From Sphingomonas folli (GTDB taxonomy: Bacteria; Pseudomonadota; Alphaproteobacteria; Sphingomonadales; Sphingomonadaceae): a stretch of 64,000 nt of DNA. The position numbers and the translations under genes are program-made. Numbering within the stretch: position 1 is the stretch's first letter; every line of letters begins with the position of its first letter. The notes below the pieces were generated by a model. The model was not told the origin of the DNA. It made no database searches and saw only the letters and a list, made by a program, of their open reading frames with translations. Shown piece by piece: positions 34,099-44,900 of this stretch. The stretch is from NCBI RefSeq assembly GCF_019429525.1, contig NZ_JAHXZL010000009.1:150546-214545 (forward strand), written 5' to 3'.

Positions 34099-35571
34099 CT
34101 ACCGCCCCAGCATCAGCGCCGCGGTCGCCTTCGCGCTGCCGACCACGCCCGGGATGCCCGCCCCCGGGTGGGTCCCCGCGCCGACGAAATACAGGTTGGG
34201 GATCGAATCGTCACGGTTGTGGACGCGGAAGTACGCGCTCTGCGTCAGCACCGGTTCGAGCGAGAAGGCGCTGCCGAGATGCGCGTTGAGGTCGGCGGCG
34301 AAGTCGCTCGGCGCGTAGCTGAACTTCGTCACGATCCGGTCGTGGATGTCGGGGATCAGCCGGCGCCCGATCTCGTCGAGGATGCGCTTCTCCAGGATCG
34401 GGCGCACCGTCTCCCAGTCGCCGGTATATTTGCCCATGTGCGGCACCGGCGCCAGCGCGTAGAAGGTCGAACAGCCCTCGGGCGCCAGGCTCGGGTCGGT
34501 GACCGTCGGGTGGTGGAGGTAGAGCGAGAAGTCCTCGCTCAGCACGCCGTGCTCGTAGATGTCGTCGAGCAGCCCCTTATAGCGCGGGCCGAACAGGATC
34601 ATGTGGTGCGGGATGCCGGGCCAGCTGCCCTTGATCCCGAAATGCACCACGAACAAGGACGGCGAGTAGCGCTTGCGCCCGAGCCGCGCCGCGGTCCGCT
34701 TCGCCGCCCCGGAGCCGGGCAGCAGGTCCTTGTAGACGTGCATGATGTCGGCGTTGGCGGCGAGCATGTCGGTGGGCGTGCTCCACCCGCTCGCGGTCTC
34801 CACCGCGGTGACGCGGTCGCCCAAAGTCTCGATCCGGGTGACCGCGTCGTTCAGCCGCAGCGTGCCGCCGAGCCGCTCGAACAGCGCGACCATGCCCGCG
34901 ATCAGCCGGTTGGTGCCGCCGCGCGCGAACCACACGCCGCCGTCGCGCTCCAGCTTGTGGATCAGCGCGTAGATCGCGCTGGTCGTCATCGGGTTGCCGC
35001 CGACCAGCAGGGTGTGGAACGACAGCGCCTGGCGCAGCCGCTCGTCGGCCACGAACTTCGACACGATCGAGTAGACCGAGCGCCACGCCTGGTATTTCGC
35101 CAGCGCCGGCGCCGCCTTGATCATCGACGCGAAGTCGAGGAAGGCGACGTGGCCCAGCTTCTCATAACCCTCGCGATAGACGCCGGCGGAATAATCGAGG
35201 AAGCGCGCGTAGCCGGCCACGTCGGCGGGGTTGAGCTTGGCGATCTCGCCGTGCAGCACCGTGTCGTCGTTGGTATAGTCGAAGTTGGTGCCGTCGGGCC
35301 AGTTGAGCCGGTAGAAGGGCTGGACCGGCTCGAGCGCGACGTCGGTCGCCATGGTCTGGCCCGACAGGCCCCACAGCTCCTCGAGACAGGCGGGATCGGT
35401 GATCACGGTCGGGCCGGCATCGAAGGTGAAGCCGTCGCGCTGCCACACATAGGCGCGGCCGCCGGGCTTGTCGCGTGACTCGAGCACGATCGTCTCGATC
35501 CCGGCCGACTGCAGCCGGATCGCCAGCGCCAGCCCGCCGAAGCCGGCGCCGACCACCACCGCGCGCGTCAT
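34099..35571 (-). CDS. crtI: Phytoene desaturase CrtI
   Basis: A 490-residue FAD-dependent carotenoid desaturase that makes lycopene from phytoene. VVVGAGFGGLALAIRL (N-terminal dinucleotide fold), ESRDKPGGRAYVWQRDGFTFDAGPTVITDP (excerpt of the family core) and the C-terminal YFVGAGTHPGAGIPGVVGSA are diagnostic for bacterial CrtI. ATG 35571 overlaps the crtY stop by 4 bases (ATGA), so crtY-crtI are coupled. Confidence 0.96.
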   Translation of the reverse strand: MTRAVVVGAGFGGLALAIRLQSAGIETIVLESRDKPGGRAYVWQRDGFTFDAGPTVITDPACLEELWGLSGQTMATDVALEPVQPFYRLNWPDGTNFDYTNDDTVLHGEIAKLNPADVAGYARFLDYSAGVYREGYEKLGHVAFLDFASMIKAAPALAKYQAWRSVYSIVSKFVADERLRQALSFHTLLVGGNPMTTSAIYALIHKLERDGGVWFARGGTNRLIAGMVALFERLGGTLRLNDAVTRIETLGDRVTAVETASGWSTPTDMLAANADIMHVYKDLLPGSGAAKRTAARLGRKRYSPSLFVVHFGIKGSWPGIPHHMILFGPRYKGLLDDIYEHGVLSEDFSLYLHHPTVTDPSLAPEGCSTFYALAPVPHMGKYTGDWETVRPILEKRILDEIGRRLIPDIHDRIVTKFSYAPSDFAADLNAHLGSAFSLEPVLTQSAYFRVHNRDDSIPNLYFVGAGTHPGAGIPGVVGSAKATAALMLGR

Positions 35572-36728
35572 GCCGCACCCCGCAGCGCGGCGATGGCGCG
35601 GCCGAGCGGCACCGGCGGCCGCCCGCTCAGCACGCGCGCCTTGTCGAGCGCGGTCGAGCGCGCCGCGTAGAAGCGCGCCACCAGCGGTGCGGGCAGGCGG
35701 TAGAAACGTTCCAGCACGCGGTAGCGCTGGTCGGGGTCGGCGGCCTTGAAGAGCATGAGGTCGAGCATCCGATAGAAGCGCCGCGCCGCCCACAGCCGCG
35801 CCGCATAGGCATAGGTCAGGTCGTGGAGCGCCGCACCCGAGAAGTCGTGCTGCGCCGCGATCAGCTGCGCCAGCCGCACCGCGTCGGGCAGCGAATAGCC
35901 CGTGGTGGGATGGAACAGCCCTGCTCGAACGCCCGCCTTGGCCAGCTTGCTCCCGCCGCTCCGCCAATAGGTCTCGAAATCGCCGCCATAGACTACCGGC
36001 AGCACGCCCTGCTCGCGGTGGACGGTCTCGGTCACGCTCCAGCCCTTGGCGGCGGCATAGGCCTCGACTCGCGCCGTGACCGCGGCGACGTCGAGTGCGG
36101 GCGAGTCGCTGTAATAGGTGTCCTCCACGAGCAGCCGGTCGGCCGCGAAGGGCAGCAGGTAGACGAATCGATAGCCGTCCAGCTGCGCCACGGTGGAGTC
36201 CATCACCACCGGCCGCGCCACGCCGTGCGCGCCGGCGACGCGCAGCTCGTGGCCGACGAACTTCTGCCAGCCGCAGTCGAGCGCCGCCAGGTCGCCCGCG
36301 CCGCGCGAGTCGATCACCCCGGCGGCGGTGAGCCGGTCGCCGTTGGCGAAGACCACCGCGGTGGGGCTGCACGCCAGCACGCGCCGCCCGGTCATCAGCG
36401 CGCGGCGCGGCAGCGTGGCGCGCGCGTGCGAGTCGAGCCCGGCCGAGCGCACGGTATAATAGGCCTGCGCGAGGTGGCGGGCGTGCGCGGGGAAGCGCAC
36501 GTCGTAGCTCGGCCAGGCATGCGCCACGAGCGGCGCGATCAGGTGGCGGTCGCCGCGCGCGACGTCGCCGCCGAAGAAGGACCAGAGATGGTTGCCGCCG
36601 ATCGCCTCGCCCGCCTCGATCAGCCGCACGTCGAGCAGGGGATGGCGCGCGTGCACCGCGAGCGCGATCAGCGCCCCGGCCAGCCCGCCGCCGACGATCG
36701 CGAGGTCGCATCTGTGGGTCGCGGGCAT
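35568..36728 (-). CDS. crtY: Lycopene beta-cyclase CrtY
   Basis: A 386-residue flavoprotein forming beta-carotene. DLAIVGGGLAGALIAL (FAD fold), IGGNHLWSFF (residues about 42-51), VMDSTVAQLDGYRFVYLLPF and FHPTTGYSLPDAVRLA are the lycopene cyclase motifs. It is the first gene of the crtY-crtI pair; the 237-base region upstream up to the peroxiredoxin gene should carry its promoter, though I find no clear boxes. Together with crtB and crtZ in this window this gives zeaxanthin. Confidence 0.94.
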   Translation of the reverse strand: MPATHRCDLAIVGGGLAGALIALAVHARHPLLDVRLIEAGEAIGGNHLWSFFGGDVARGDRHLIAPLVAHAWPSYDVRFPAHARHLAQAYYTVRSAGLDSHARATLPRRALMTGRRVLACSPTAVVFANGDRLTAAGVIDSRGAGDLAALDCGWQKFVGHELRVAGAHGVARPVVMDSTVAQLDGYRFVYLLPFAADRLLVEDTYYSDSPALDVAAVTARVEAYAAAKGWSVTETVHREQGVLPVVYGGDFETYWRSGGSKLAKAGVRAGLFHPTTGYSLPDAVRLAQLIAAQHDFSGAALHDLTYAYAARLWAARRFYRMLDLMLFKAADPDQRYRVLERFYRLPAPLVARFYAARSTALDKARVLSGRPPVPLGRAIAALRGAA

Positions 36729-36875
36729 GGTCCGGCGCTAACCTATCGCAGCCGCGCGGGGAAGCCCGGCGCGGTGGCGGTGACGCGCGACGGGGACGGA
36801 AGCACGCCCCTCCGCCGTCCTCCCGGCTCACGCCCGGCACGGCGATCGTCGGGGGAGAGCCGCACCGCCGCCCCA

Positions 36876-36922
36876 CCCCTGTCCTAGCGCCCCTGTCCTA
36901 CCGCCCCTGTCCTACCGCCCCT
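36876..36922. repeat. 14-base tandem repeat, three and a third copies
   Basis: CCCCTGTCCTAGCG, then CCCCTGTCCTACCG twice, then CCCCT. It sits 43 bases before the peroxiredoxin ATG in the divergent crtY/peroxiredoxin gap. Confidence 0.75.
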
Positions 36923-36965
36923 CGCCGCGCTACAAGACGCGCCTCACCTGCTGGAGCCGACCGCC

Positions 36966-37511
36966 ATGCGCCGCGCCGTCATCACCGCCGTCACCGTCGC
37001 CCTCACCGCCGCGCTCGCCGTCCCGGCCGCGGCGACGCTCAAACCCGGTGCCACCGCGCCGGACTTCGCGACCCGCGGCGCGGTCGCGGGCAAGGTCGTG
37101 CCGATCAGCCTGCACGAGCAGCTCCGCCGCGGCCCGGTGGTGCTGTATTTCTTCCCCGCCGCCTTCACCTCGGGCTGCAACGCCGAGGCGCGCGCCTTCG
37201 CCGAGAAGGTCGACGCCTTCCGCGCCGCGGGGGCGACCGTGATCGGCATGTCCGCCGACAATGTCGAGGACCTGCAGCGCTTCTCGTCGAGCGAGTGCGC
37301 GGGCAAGTTCGCGGTCGCCAGCGCCGGCCCCAAGGTGGTGGCGGGCTATGACGTCGCGCTCGGCCGCGCGGTGAAGGGCAAGAGCGTCACCAGCCGTACC
37401 AGCTACGTGATCGGTCGCGACGGCAAAGTGGTGTTCGTCCACGACGACATGAACCCGGCCGAGCATGTCGCGCTGACGCTGGCGGCGGTGCAGAAGCTCA
37501 AGCGCGGCTGA
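36966..37511 (+). CDS. Exported thiol peroxidase (AhpC/TSA, BCP-type)
   Basis: A 181-residue peroxiredoxin with signal peptide (residues 1-23, ending AAATL). PAAFTSGCNAEARAF places the peroxidatic Cys71 in the PxxxTxxC motif (Thr68), and Cys111 (SSSECAGKF) may be resolving. TSYVIGRDGKVVFVHDDMNPAEH is the BCP-like C-terminal segment (excerpt). It would remove peroxides in the periplasm. A 14-base tandem repeat lies just upstream. Confidence 0.86.
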   Translation: MRRAVITAVTVALTAALAVPAAATLKPGATAPDFATRGAVAGKVVPISLHEQLRRGPVVLYFFPAAFTSGCNAEARAFAEKVDAFRAAGATVIGMSADNVEDLQRFSSSECAGKFAVASAGPKVVAGYDVALGRAVKGKSVTSRTSYVIGRDGKVVFVHDDMNPAEHVALTLAAVQKLKRG

Positions 37512-37674
37512 GCGGGCGTGACTCGGCGCGGTCAACGCCGAGTCACCATATCTTAGCGAGTCGGGCGCTAGCGTCCCCGTCCGGCGGGTCGCGACGGGCG
37601 GCGCGCGGCCGGCGCGTGGGGGCGCGTCGGTCCGGACGAGGCGTGGCCCGCGGGGGCCGATCGGGGGCGAGCGG

Positions 37675-38712
<1,038 letters not shown>

Positions 38713-38727
38713 CGAGGAAGCGAGCGG

Positions 38728-38826
38728 GTCACCCTCACCCTTCCGGCGCTACGCGCCTTCCTCCCTCTCCCGCCGGGAGAGGGAAGGGGCCCATCGCCGG
38801 AGGCGATGGGAAGGGTGAGGGCGACC
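38728..38826. repeat. Intergenic palindromic repeat, family C copy 1
   Basis: GTCACCCTCACCCTTCC (38728-38744) pairs with GGAAGGGTGAGGG (38809-38821) around an inner perfect palindrome CCCTCTCCC-gcc-GGGAGAGGG (38763-38783). It is between the converging diguanylate cyclase and argG genes. Related to 50028-50126 and 54022-54097. Confidence 0.8.
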
Positions 38827-38835
38827 TGGAAGTTC

Positions 38836-40053
<1,218 letters not shown>

Positions 40054-40172
40054 GGGGCAGGCTCCTTTCGCGCGGCGGGCGCTACGCCAGCGTGCCGCGC
40101 GAGGCAACCGCTACGGCGCGCGGGCGAGACCGTTCACCGCGCGTACAAGCGGCCGCCGCCAAGCCGCACGCC

Positions 40173-40607
40173 ATGTTCAGGACGCCCACCACGCTCGCCG
40201 CCGCGCTCGTCGCTCTGCTCGCCACGCCGGCGCTCACGGTCGCCGCGCTGGGGCAGGAGACCCGCGCCAGCGCGACCGCCAAGCTCGACACCGAGTTCGC
40301 CGCCTCGGACACGAACAAGGACGGCTATCTCTCGCTCGCCGAGCTGGAGGCGCGGATGGCCAAGATGAAGATCCGCGGCAAGGCGCTCGACGCGGTGCAC
40401 GCCAAGCGCGTCGCGGCGCTGGTGATGGCGCGCGGCGACCTCGACAAGGACGGGCGGCTGAGCCGCGCCGAGTCGGACCAGCTGATGGGCGCGGTCTTCT
40501 CGGCCTATGACCTCAACCACGACGGGAAGGTCGACGCCGCGGAGGCCGCGCGCGCCCGCGCCGCGGCGGACGGCGTCGCCAAGGGCGGGGCGGCGCCGAA
40601 GAAGTGA
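40173..40607 (+). CDS. Exported EF-hand calcium-binding protein
   Basis: A 144-residue protein with signal peptide (residues 1-26) and three EF-hand loops: DTNKDGYLSLAE, DLDKDGRLSRAE and DLNHDGKVDAAE. Likely a periplasmic calcium-binding protein; the partner is unknown. It is followed by a family B palindrome and converges with cfa. Confidence 0.85.
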   Translation: MFRTPTTLAAALVALLATPALTVAALGQETRASATAKLDTEFAASDTNKDGYLSLAELEARMAKMKIRGKALDAVHAKRVAALVMARGDLDKDGRLSRAESDQLMGAVFSAYDLNHDGKVDAAEAARARAAADGVAKGGAAPKK

Positions 40608-40613
40608 GTTCCC

Positions 40614-40690
40614 GTGCTCCCGCGCCCGCAGGAGCCCGGAGTCACGCACGTGGCGCTCGCCGTCCTGGGCTCCCGCGCACGCAGGAGCAC
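40614..40690. repeat. Intergenic palindromic repeat, family B copy 2
   Basis: GTGCTCCCGCG...GGAGCCC (40614-40637) is inverted against GGGCTCC...GGAGCAC (40667-40690). It is between the converging EF-hand and cfa genes, so it may double as a terminator. Same family as 31277 and 61964. Confidence 0.75.
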
Positions 40691-40713
40691 GCCGGCATGG
40701 CGAGCGACCGCTC

Positions 40714-41940
40714 TCAGCCGCCTCGCAGCCTGCGCTCCTCCTCGAACATATAGTCGCGCGTCAGCGGCAGGCCGAGCCGGTCGCGGCTGAACTGGATCTG
40801 GTAGTTCACCAGCGGGCCGTTGGTGAAGGAGACGATCGCCCCCGCCAGGTAGAAGGTCCACATCCGGAAGAAGCGCTCGTCGTACAGCGCGACGATCGCG
40901 TCGCGCTCGGCGACGGTGCGCTCGTACCAGGCGCGCAGCGTCATGGCGTAATGCATCCGCAGCACCTCGACGTCGGTGACGAACCAGCGGATGAACTCGT
41001 TGGCCTCCAGCACCTCGGACAGCGCGGGGATATAGCCGCCGGGGAAGATGTATTTGTCGGTGAACTTATCGGTGAAGTTCGGCCCGTCGGCGCGCCCGAT
41101 CGTGTGCAGCAGCATGACGCCGTCGGGGGTCAGCAGGTCGCGGCACTTGCTCAGATAGGTGCGGAAGTTGCGCTTGCCGACATGCTCGAACATGCCGACC
41201 GAGACGATCCGGTCGAACGGCCCCTCCAGCGCGCGATAGTCGACCAGCTCGAACCGCACCTTGTCGGCGACGCCCGCCTCCTCGGCGCGGCGGCGCGCGA
41301 CCTTCAGCTGCTCCTCGGAGAGCGTGATGCCCAGCACCTCGGCACCCGTCTTGGCATGGATGTAGAGCGCCATGCCGCCCCAGCCGCAGCCGATGTCGAG
41401 CACGCGCATGCCGGGCCCGATCGCCAGCTTGGCGACGATATGCGCCTTCTTGTCGGCCTGCGCCTGCTCCAGCGCGTTGGTCGGATCGGTGTAATAGGCG
41501 CAGCTGTACTGTTTGTCGGCGTCGAGGAAGAGGTCGTACAGCCGGTCGGAGAGGTCGTAGTGATGCGCCACGTTGCGCTTCGACGCGCTGGCCTGGTTGC
41601 CGGTCAGGCGGTGGCGGATCTGCCCCTTGAGCGTGCGCCAGCGGTTGGCGGCGAGCCGGTTGACGCCGTTCTCCCAGCGGCTGTTCGCGGTGGCGAGCAG
41701 CAGCAGGTCGAGGATGTCGCCCTGCTCCACGATCAGCGTGCCGTCCATGAACGACTCGCCCGCGCCGAGCGCCGGGTCGGCGGCGAGCGCGCGGTACACC
41801 GAGCGGTCGGTGATGCGGATCGCGACGGGCTTGAGCGCGGGATCGTCGCTGCCGAAAGTGGCGGTGGTGCCGTCGGGCTTGGAGAGGGTGAGGCGCCCGC
41901 GCTTGATCGCGCGGCTGAGGAAGACGTCGATGAGTGCCAT
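40714..41940 (-). CDS. cfa: Cyclopropane-fatty-acyl-phospholipid synthase
   Basis: A 408-residue SAM-dependent enzyme methylenating unsaturated acyl chains in membrane lipids. NVAHHYDLSDRLYDLFLD, VLDIGCGWGGMALYIHA (SAM motif), GITLSEEQL and YIFPGGYIPAL are the family motifs; the catalytic-site GMFEHVGKRN holds the active Glu/His pair. ATG 41940 follows an AGGGGGCG element. Divergent from thrC across 98 bases. Confidence 0.93.
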   Translation of the reverse strand: MALIDVFLSRAIKRGRLTLSKPDGTTATFGSDDPALKPVAIRITDRSVYRALAADPALGAGESFMDGTLIVEQGDILDLLLLATANSRWENGVNRLAANRWRTLKGQIRHRLTGNQASASKRNVAHHYDLSDRLYDLFLDADKQYSCAYYTDPTNALEQAQADKKAHIVAKLAIGPGMRVLDIGCGWGGMALYIHAKTGAEVLGITLSEEQLKVARRRAEEAGVADKVRFELVDYRALEGPFDRIVSVGMFEHVGKRNFRTYLSKCRDLLTPDGVMLLHTIGRADGPNFTDKFTDKYIFPGGYIPALSEVLEANEFIRWFVTDVEVLRMHYAMTLRAWYERTVAERDAIVALYDERFFRMWTFYLAGAIVSFTNGPLVNYQIQFSRDRLGLPLTRDYMFEEERRLRGG

Positions 41941-42038
41941 ATCGCCCCCTGCTAATAAGGTTGCATCGCGCAATCCATAGCCTCGATGAGCCGGCGAGCG
42001 TTGCGCGCGCGCGCGTCGCGCTCTAGGCGAACTGCCCC

Positions 42039-43436
42039 ATGCGCTACGTCAGCACCCGCGGCACCGCCCCCACGCTCGACTTCGCGGGCGCGACGCTCGC
42101 CGGCCTCGCCGCCGACGGCGGCCTCTACGTCCCCGACGCGTGGCCGACGCTCTCGGAGGCGGAGATCGCCGCGCTGGCGGGCAGGAGCTACGCCGAGACC
42201 GCGGCGGCGGTGATGGCGCCGTTCGTCGCCGGATCGCTCTCCGAGAGCGAGCTGCGCGCGCTGTGCGACACCGCCTACGGCCGCTTCGCGCACGACGCGG
42301 TGACGCCGCTGGTCCAGCTCGACCACGACCAGTGGCTGCTCGAGCTGTTCCACGGGCCGACGCTGGCGTTCAAGGACGTCGCGCTCCAGCTGCTCGGGCT
42401 GCTGTTCGAGCGCTTCCTCAACGGCACCACCGAGCATCTCACGATCATCGGCGCGACCAGCGGCGACACCGGCTCGGCCGCGATCGACGCGGTGGCGGGG
42501 CGCGCCGGGATCGACATCTTCATGCTCCATCCCGAGGGCCGGGTCAGCGAGGTGCAGCGCCGCCAGATGACCACGGTGGGCGCGCCCAACGTCCACAATA
42601 TCGCGATCCGCGGCGACTTCGACACCGCGCAGGCGCTGGTCAAGGCGATGTTCAACGACGCCGCCTTCGCCGCGCGCTTCCGCCTCTCCGCGGTGAACTC
42701 GATCAACTGGGCGCGGCTGATGGCGCAGGTGGTCTATTATTTCTACGCCGCGGTCCGGCTCGGCGCGCCCGCGCGCGCGGTGGCGTTCAGCGTGCCGACG
42801 GGCAATTTCGGCGACGTCTTCGCCGGCTATGTCGCGGCGCGCATGGGGCTGCCGGTCGCCAAGCTGGTGGTCGCCACCAACGTCAACGACATTCTCGCGC
42901 GCGCGCTGACCACCGGCGACTATTCCAGCCGGGAGGTGGTGCCGACCGCGACGCCCTCGATGGACATCCAGGTCTCGAGCAACTTCGAGCGGCTGCTGTA
43001 CGATCTGGGTGGCCGCGACGGCGCCGCGCTGGCGGCGCAGATGCGCGGCTTCGAGGCGGAGCGCGCGATGCGGCTCAGCAACGCGCAGGCCGAGGGCGCG
43101 GCGGGGCTGCTCGTGGGCGAGCGGGTCGACCCCGACGCCATGGCCATGGCGATGCGCCACGCCTGCGAGCGCCACGGCCAGGTGATCGACCCCCACACCG
43201 CGATCGCGCTCGCGGCGGCGCGGCGCCATCTCGCCCCCGACGTGCCGATGGTGACGCTCGCCACCGCGCACCCCGCCAAGTTCGGCGACGCGGTCGAGCG
43301 CGCCACCGGGGTGCGCCCGTCGCTGCCGGCGCGCGTCGGCGACCTGTTCGAGCGCGAGGAGCGCTGCGTCACGCTCGACGCCACCTATGCCGCGGTGAGC
43401 GCGCACGTCGCCGCGCACGCGGTGCCGCGCGGCTGA
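42039..43436 (+). CDS. thrC: Threonine synthase
   Basis: A 465-residue PLP enzyme converting O-phosphohomoserine to threonine. HGPTLAFKDVALQLL holds the PLP lysine (Lys112); IGATSGDTGSAAID and VPTGNFGDVFAGY are the PLP-phosphate and substrate loops. ATG 42039 follows no strong Shine-Dalgarno. It is followed 8 bases later by the methyltransferase gene. No homoserine kinase or dehydrogenase is adjacent. Confidence 0.95.
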   Translation: MRYVSTRGTAPTLDFAGATLAGLAADGGLYVPDAWPTLSEAEIAALAGRSYAETAAAVMAPFVAGSLSESELRALCDTAYGRFAHDAVTPLVQLDHDQWLLELFHGPTLAFKDVALQLLGLLFERFLNGTTEHLTIIGATSGDTGSAAIDAVAGRAGIDIFMLHPEGRVSEVQRRQMTTVGAPNVHNIAIRGDFDTAQALVKAMFNDAAFAARFRLSAVNSINWARLMAQVVYYFYAAVRLGAPARAVAFSVPTGNFGDVFAGYVAARMGLPVAKLVVATNVNDILARALTTGDYSSREVVPTATPSMDIQVSSNFERLLYDLGGRDGAALAAQMRGFEAERAMRLSNAQAEGAAGLLVGERVDPDAMAMAMRHACERHGQVIDPHTAIALAAARRHLAPDVPMVTLATAHPAKFGDAVERATGVRPSLPARVGDLFEREERCVTLDATYAAVSAHVAAHAVPRG

Positions 43437-43444
43437 GGCGCGGC

Positions 43445-44314
43445 GTGGACCTCGTCACGCTCACCGGCGAGCCCTGGGCCGATTACGGGCTGATCGATTC
43501 GGGGAACGGGCGCAAGCTGGAGCGCTACGGCCGCTTCCGCTTCGTCCGCCCCGAGCCACAGGCCCTGTGGGCGCCGGCGCGCGACGACTGGCGCGCGCAC
43601 GGCGCCTTCGTGCCGGGCAGCGACGAGGAGGGCGGCGGCCGCTGGGACTTCAGCGAGCCGGTGCCGCGCGAGGGCTGGCCGCTCGCCTGGGACAGGGTGC
43701 GCTTCACCGCGCAGACCACGCCCTTCCGCCACCTCGGCTTCTTCCCCGACATGGCGCCGGTCTGGGCGTGGATGCGCGCGCGGCTCAGCGGGATCGACAC
43801 GCCCGAGTGCCTCAACCTGTTCGGCTATACCGGGGTCGGCACGCTGGCGCTGGCGACCGAGGGCGCGCGGATGGTCCATGTCGACGCCTCCAAGAAGTCG
43901 GTCGAGGCGGCGCGCGGCAATGCCGCGCTGTCGGGGCTCGCCGACGCGCCGGTGCGCTGGATCATCGACGACGCCGCCAAGTTCGTCGCGCGCGAGGTCC
44001 GGCGCGGTCGGCGCTACGACGGGATCCTGCTCGACCCGCCCAAATACGGCCGCGGGCCGACCGGCGAGGTGTGGCGGCTGGAGGAGGACCTGCCCGGGCT
44101 GATCGCCGACTGCCGGCGGCTGCTCGACGCCGAGTCGCGCTACCTCTTCCTCACCGTCTACGCGGTGCGCATGTCCGCGCTGGCGATCGGCGAGATGCTG
44201 CGCCAGGCCTTCGCCGACCTGCCCGGCACGGTCGAGGCGGGCGAGCTCGCGGTGCGCGAGGAAGCGCGCGGCCTGGCGCTGCCGACCGCCATCTGGGCGC
44301 GCTGGTCGCGCTAG
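43445..44314 (+). CDS. SAM-dependent methyltransferase (RlmI/RlmK-like)
   Basis: A 289-residue methyltransferase. SAM-binding NLFGYTGVGTLALATEGA and catalytic LLDPPKYGRGP (DPPK) resemble the rRNA m5C methyltransferase RlmI and related class I enzymes; WIIDDAAKFVAREVRRGRRYD lies between. The target is probably rRNA but not proven. GTG 43445 was chosen; it is 8 bases after thrC, with which it may be cotranscribed. Confidence 0.83.
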   Translation: MDLVTLTGEPWADYGLIDSGNGRKLERYGRFRFVRPEPQALWAPARDDWRAHGAFVPGSDEEGGGRWDFSEPVPREGWPLAWDRVRFTAQTTPFRHLGFFPDMAPVWAWMRARLSGIDTPECLNLFGYTGVGTLALATEGARMVHVDASKKSVEAARGNAALSGLADAPVRWIIDDAAKFVAREVRRGRRYDGILLDPPKYGRGPTGEVWRLEEDLPGLIADCRRLLDAESRYLFLTVYAVRMSALAIGEMLRQAFADLPGTVEAGELAVREEARGLALPTAIWARWSR

Positions 44315-44353
44315 GTGGGGGACGAACTGGGAAGGCTGCACCTCCCCCACATC

Positions 44354-44420
44354 GTCATCCCCGCGCAGCCGGGGATCCAGGCGCGCTGACGCCTCGGGTC
44401 CCCACCTGCGCTGGGATGAC
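44354..44420. repeat. Intergenic palindromic repeat, family A copy 3
   Basis: GTCATCCCCGCGCAGCCGGG (from 44354) is inverted, with a few mismatches, against CCCACCTGCGCTGGGATGAC (44401-44420). It follows the methyltransferase and lies about 74 bases before the regulatory region of the small peptides. Confidence 0.75.
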
Positions 44421-44493
44421 GGAAGAGGTGACGGCTATCGCCGCGGAGCCATTCACCGCTGCCAACCTTTGGCCGATCGTACCGTCCCATCTC

Positions 44494-44547
44494 GGCGAAA
44501 TACGCCACTCCACCCGCGGCTCCGGGAGAAAACCGCGTATTTCCGCC
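44494..44547. promoter_or_regulatory. Inverted-repeat candidate enhancer site upstream of sigma-54 promoter
   Basis: GGCGAAATACGCC (44494-44506) and GCGTATTTCCGCC (44535-44547) are inverted copies (12 of 13 matched, one inserted G), centred about 65 bases before the predicted start. A bacterial enhancer-binding protein would be expected to bind such a site. The core AAATAC stands out in a region of otherwise high GC. Confidence 0.5.
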
Positions 44548-44558
44548 ATTCTCCCGAG

Positions 44559-44577
44559 TTGGCACGCCCCCTGCAAA
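44559..44577 (+). promoter_or_regulatory. Sigma-54 (-24/-12) promoter
   Basis: TTGGCACG-CCCC-CTGCAAAA. GG of the -24 element is 44561-44562, GC of the -12 element is 44573-44574, exactly 10 bases between. Only one base differs from the TTGGCACG-N4-TTGCA consensus (C for T). The predicted start of transcription is near 44586, 45 bases before the first small ORF. Confidence 0.75.
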
Positions 44578-44630
44578 AGCCCTGAGCATCGACCGGATGG
44601 CCCGGCCGATGCCCATCAGGGAGACCCAGC

Positions 44631-44741
44631 ATGACCGCTCGCATCACCGACCTCGCCCGCCCGCTCGCCACGATGCTCGCCGCCTTCACCGTCGCCGCGA
44701 TGATGGTGGGCGCCGCCGTCCCCGTCCTGCCGATCGCCTGA
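44631..44741 (+). CDS. Small hydrophobic peptide 1 (36 residues)
   Basis: ATG at 44631, stop at 44739-44741. After MTARITDLARPL comes one hydrophobic segment (ATMLAAFTVAAMMVGAAVPV), so it is predicted to be a single-pass membrane peptide with a polar N-terminus and no signal cleavage site that I trust. GGGAGA at 44619-44624 provides a ribosome binding site at a good distance. It is the first gene behind the sigma-54 promoter at 44559. No family known to me; no function assigned. Confidence 0.6.
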   Translation: MTARITDLARPLATMLAAFTVAAMMVGAAVPVLPIA

Positions 44742-44755
44742 GCGGAGTGCCGACG

Positions 44756-44863
44756 ATGACCCGCCTGCCCTCGACGGCCCACGCGCTGCTGCTCGCCGCG
44801 GCCGGCTTCGCCACCACCGCGCTGCTGATCTACGTCGACGTCGCGAGTGCCGTGATCGCCTGA
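44756..44863 (+). CDS. Small hydrophobic peptide 2 (35 residues)
   Basis: ATG at 44756, 14 bases after peptide 1 stops, with GGAG at 44744-44747. The sequence has a short polar head (MTRLPSTAHA) and one hydrophobic stretch (LLLAAAGFATTALLIYV), then DVASAVIA. Similar in size and layout to peptide 1 but not an obvious duplicate; both end in IA. Probably cotranscribed under the same sigma-54 promoter. Confidence 0.5.
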   Translation: MTRLPSTAHALLLAAAGFATTALLIYVDVASAVIA

Positions 44864-44900
44864 TCACGGCACCGCGCCGCGCGGCACGCGTTGCCGCGGC

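Noticed and set aside
33807..34289. Plus-strand frame between the YjbR-like gene and crtI
   Set aside because: Low-complexity Arg/Pro/Ser translation, overlaps the crtI 3' end, no family resemblance.
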